The notes below the pieces were generated by a model. The model was not told the DNA's origin. It did not search any database and saw nothing but the letters and a program-made list of their open reading frames with translations. Shown one piece after another: positions 63,579 through 64,000 of a DNA stretch of 64,000 bases. Position numbers and translations under genes: made by a program. Origin of the DNA: Atrichornis clamosus (lineage: Eukaryota; Chordata; Aves; Passeriformes; Menuridae); contig WBMZ01012204.1 of the NCBI GenBank assembly GCA_013400975.1, positions 124,001-188,000 on the forward strand, read 5' to 3'. Within the stretch, counting starts at the first letter, position 1. Every line of letters starts with the position of its first letter.

Positions 63579-64000
63579 ACTAAGTGGTCAAACAGCAGCA
63601 CAGTTAAGTCCTGCCACAAGACAGGACACCAGCAGCAAGGAGTATCCTGGCACTGCCTCAGCCACAGCCAGACAGTTCAGTTGTGGACTAAAGTCTTTAT
63701 TTAGAGGGAAATGGGAGCTGCCATCCCACCGTTACCACCTTAAAAGTCTCCAAACCTCTTCTGCAAAATGCTGATCTTTGACAACTAAAGGGAAAACAGT
63801 TCTGCATTTGTATGTATGTGTGAGAAAATACATGGAAGTTCCTTGCTGAGCTGAAAAAAGTTATCTTTGAAGCTATGTTTCATAGTGCTGAGCTGAAGCT
63901 CCAGCCAGCCAGCATTTTAACAATGATTACACTGCATTTGGGAAGGTGCCATACACCCCTGTGTTGCTTTTATGCTCCCTGGGCATCCACTCACAGCCAG

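Larger units (their letters stand above)
60326..64000 (-). other. SLC35F2: SLC35F2 intron, upstream part of gene missing
   Basis: The preceding exon, which should end just before the LLDCFG exon, was looked for on the minus strand as a frame ending in a Gln codon at a GT donor; none was seen. The intron therefore runs past the window edge. It contains two CR1 tails. Other ORFs here have no motif. Confidence 0.7.

Noticed and set aside
60326..64000. Search for the preceding SLC35F2 exon
   Set aside because: A donor-like GAAG|GTAAG near 62640 was considered, but the frame before it has no transporter-like peptide.

Overview
The window is vertebrate nuclear DNA and almost certainly from a bird, most likely a songbird. 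The evidence is a set of CR1 LINE 3' ends, an element with a tRNA-Ile-like head fused to a CR1-type tail (as in the finch SINE family I recall as TguSINE1), an avian-type sarcolipin beginning MERSTRE, and a decayed class II (betaretrovirus-like) endogenous retrovirus. There are no operons, CRISPR arrays or other bacterial features.

Two host genes can be supported, both on the minus strand. The first is sarcolipin (SLN), whose whole 31-residue protein lies in one exon at 8429-8524, with a clear splice acceptor upstream and a poly(A) signal at 7984-7989. The second is the 3' part of SLC35F2, a multi-pass transporter of the SLC35F family. Five coding exons (60166-60325, 58416-58572, 57580-57632, 56779-56933, 52758-52976) have canonical GT-AG borders and join in phase to give 247 residues and a stop. 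Its 5' exons lie beyond position 64000. As I recall the human map, SLN and SLC35F2 are also neighbours in the same orientation on chromosome 11q22, so the order supports both calls.

Layout: 1-7960 is gene-free with one CR1 (1878-2450); 7965-8631 is the SLN coding exon; 8632-38490 is gene-free spacer with CR1 copies near 10.1, 17.7 and 33.9 kb, the SINE at 30.2 kb and a few tandem repeats. The retrovirus remnant occupies about 38494-42498 (minus) and reads dUTPase-protease, a -1 frameshift site, an RT start, a large internal deletion, the RNase H end, a nearly open integrase, a broken env, and a possible purine tract and LTR. At 46.3-47.2 kb is a CpG-rich block with a long minus-strand ORF, a consensus splice donor and a poly(A) signal, which may be an undescribed transcription unit. 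From 51.7 kb to the end is the SLC35F2 3' UTR, exons and introns, with two more CR1 copies in the upstream intron.

I found no convincing new molecular system. The best leads are the small SLN gene with an altered C-terminus, the CpG-rich unit, the details of retroviral decay (catalytic Asp to Asn in protease, a visible slippery site, TGA-biased stops), and a probable assembly join at the single N (41351).
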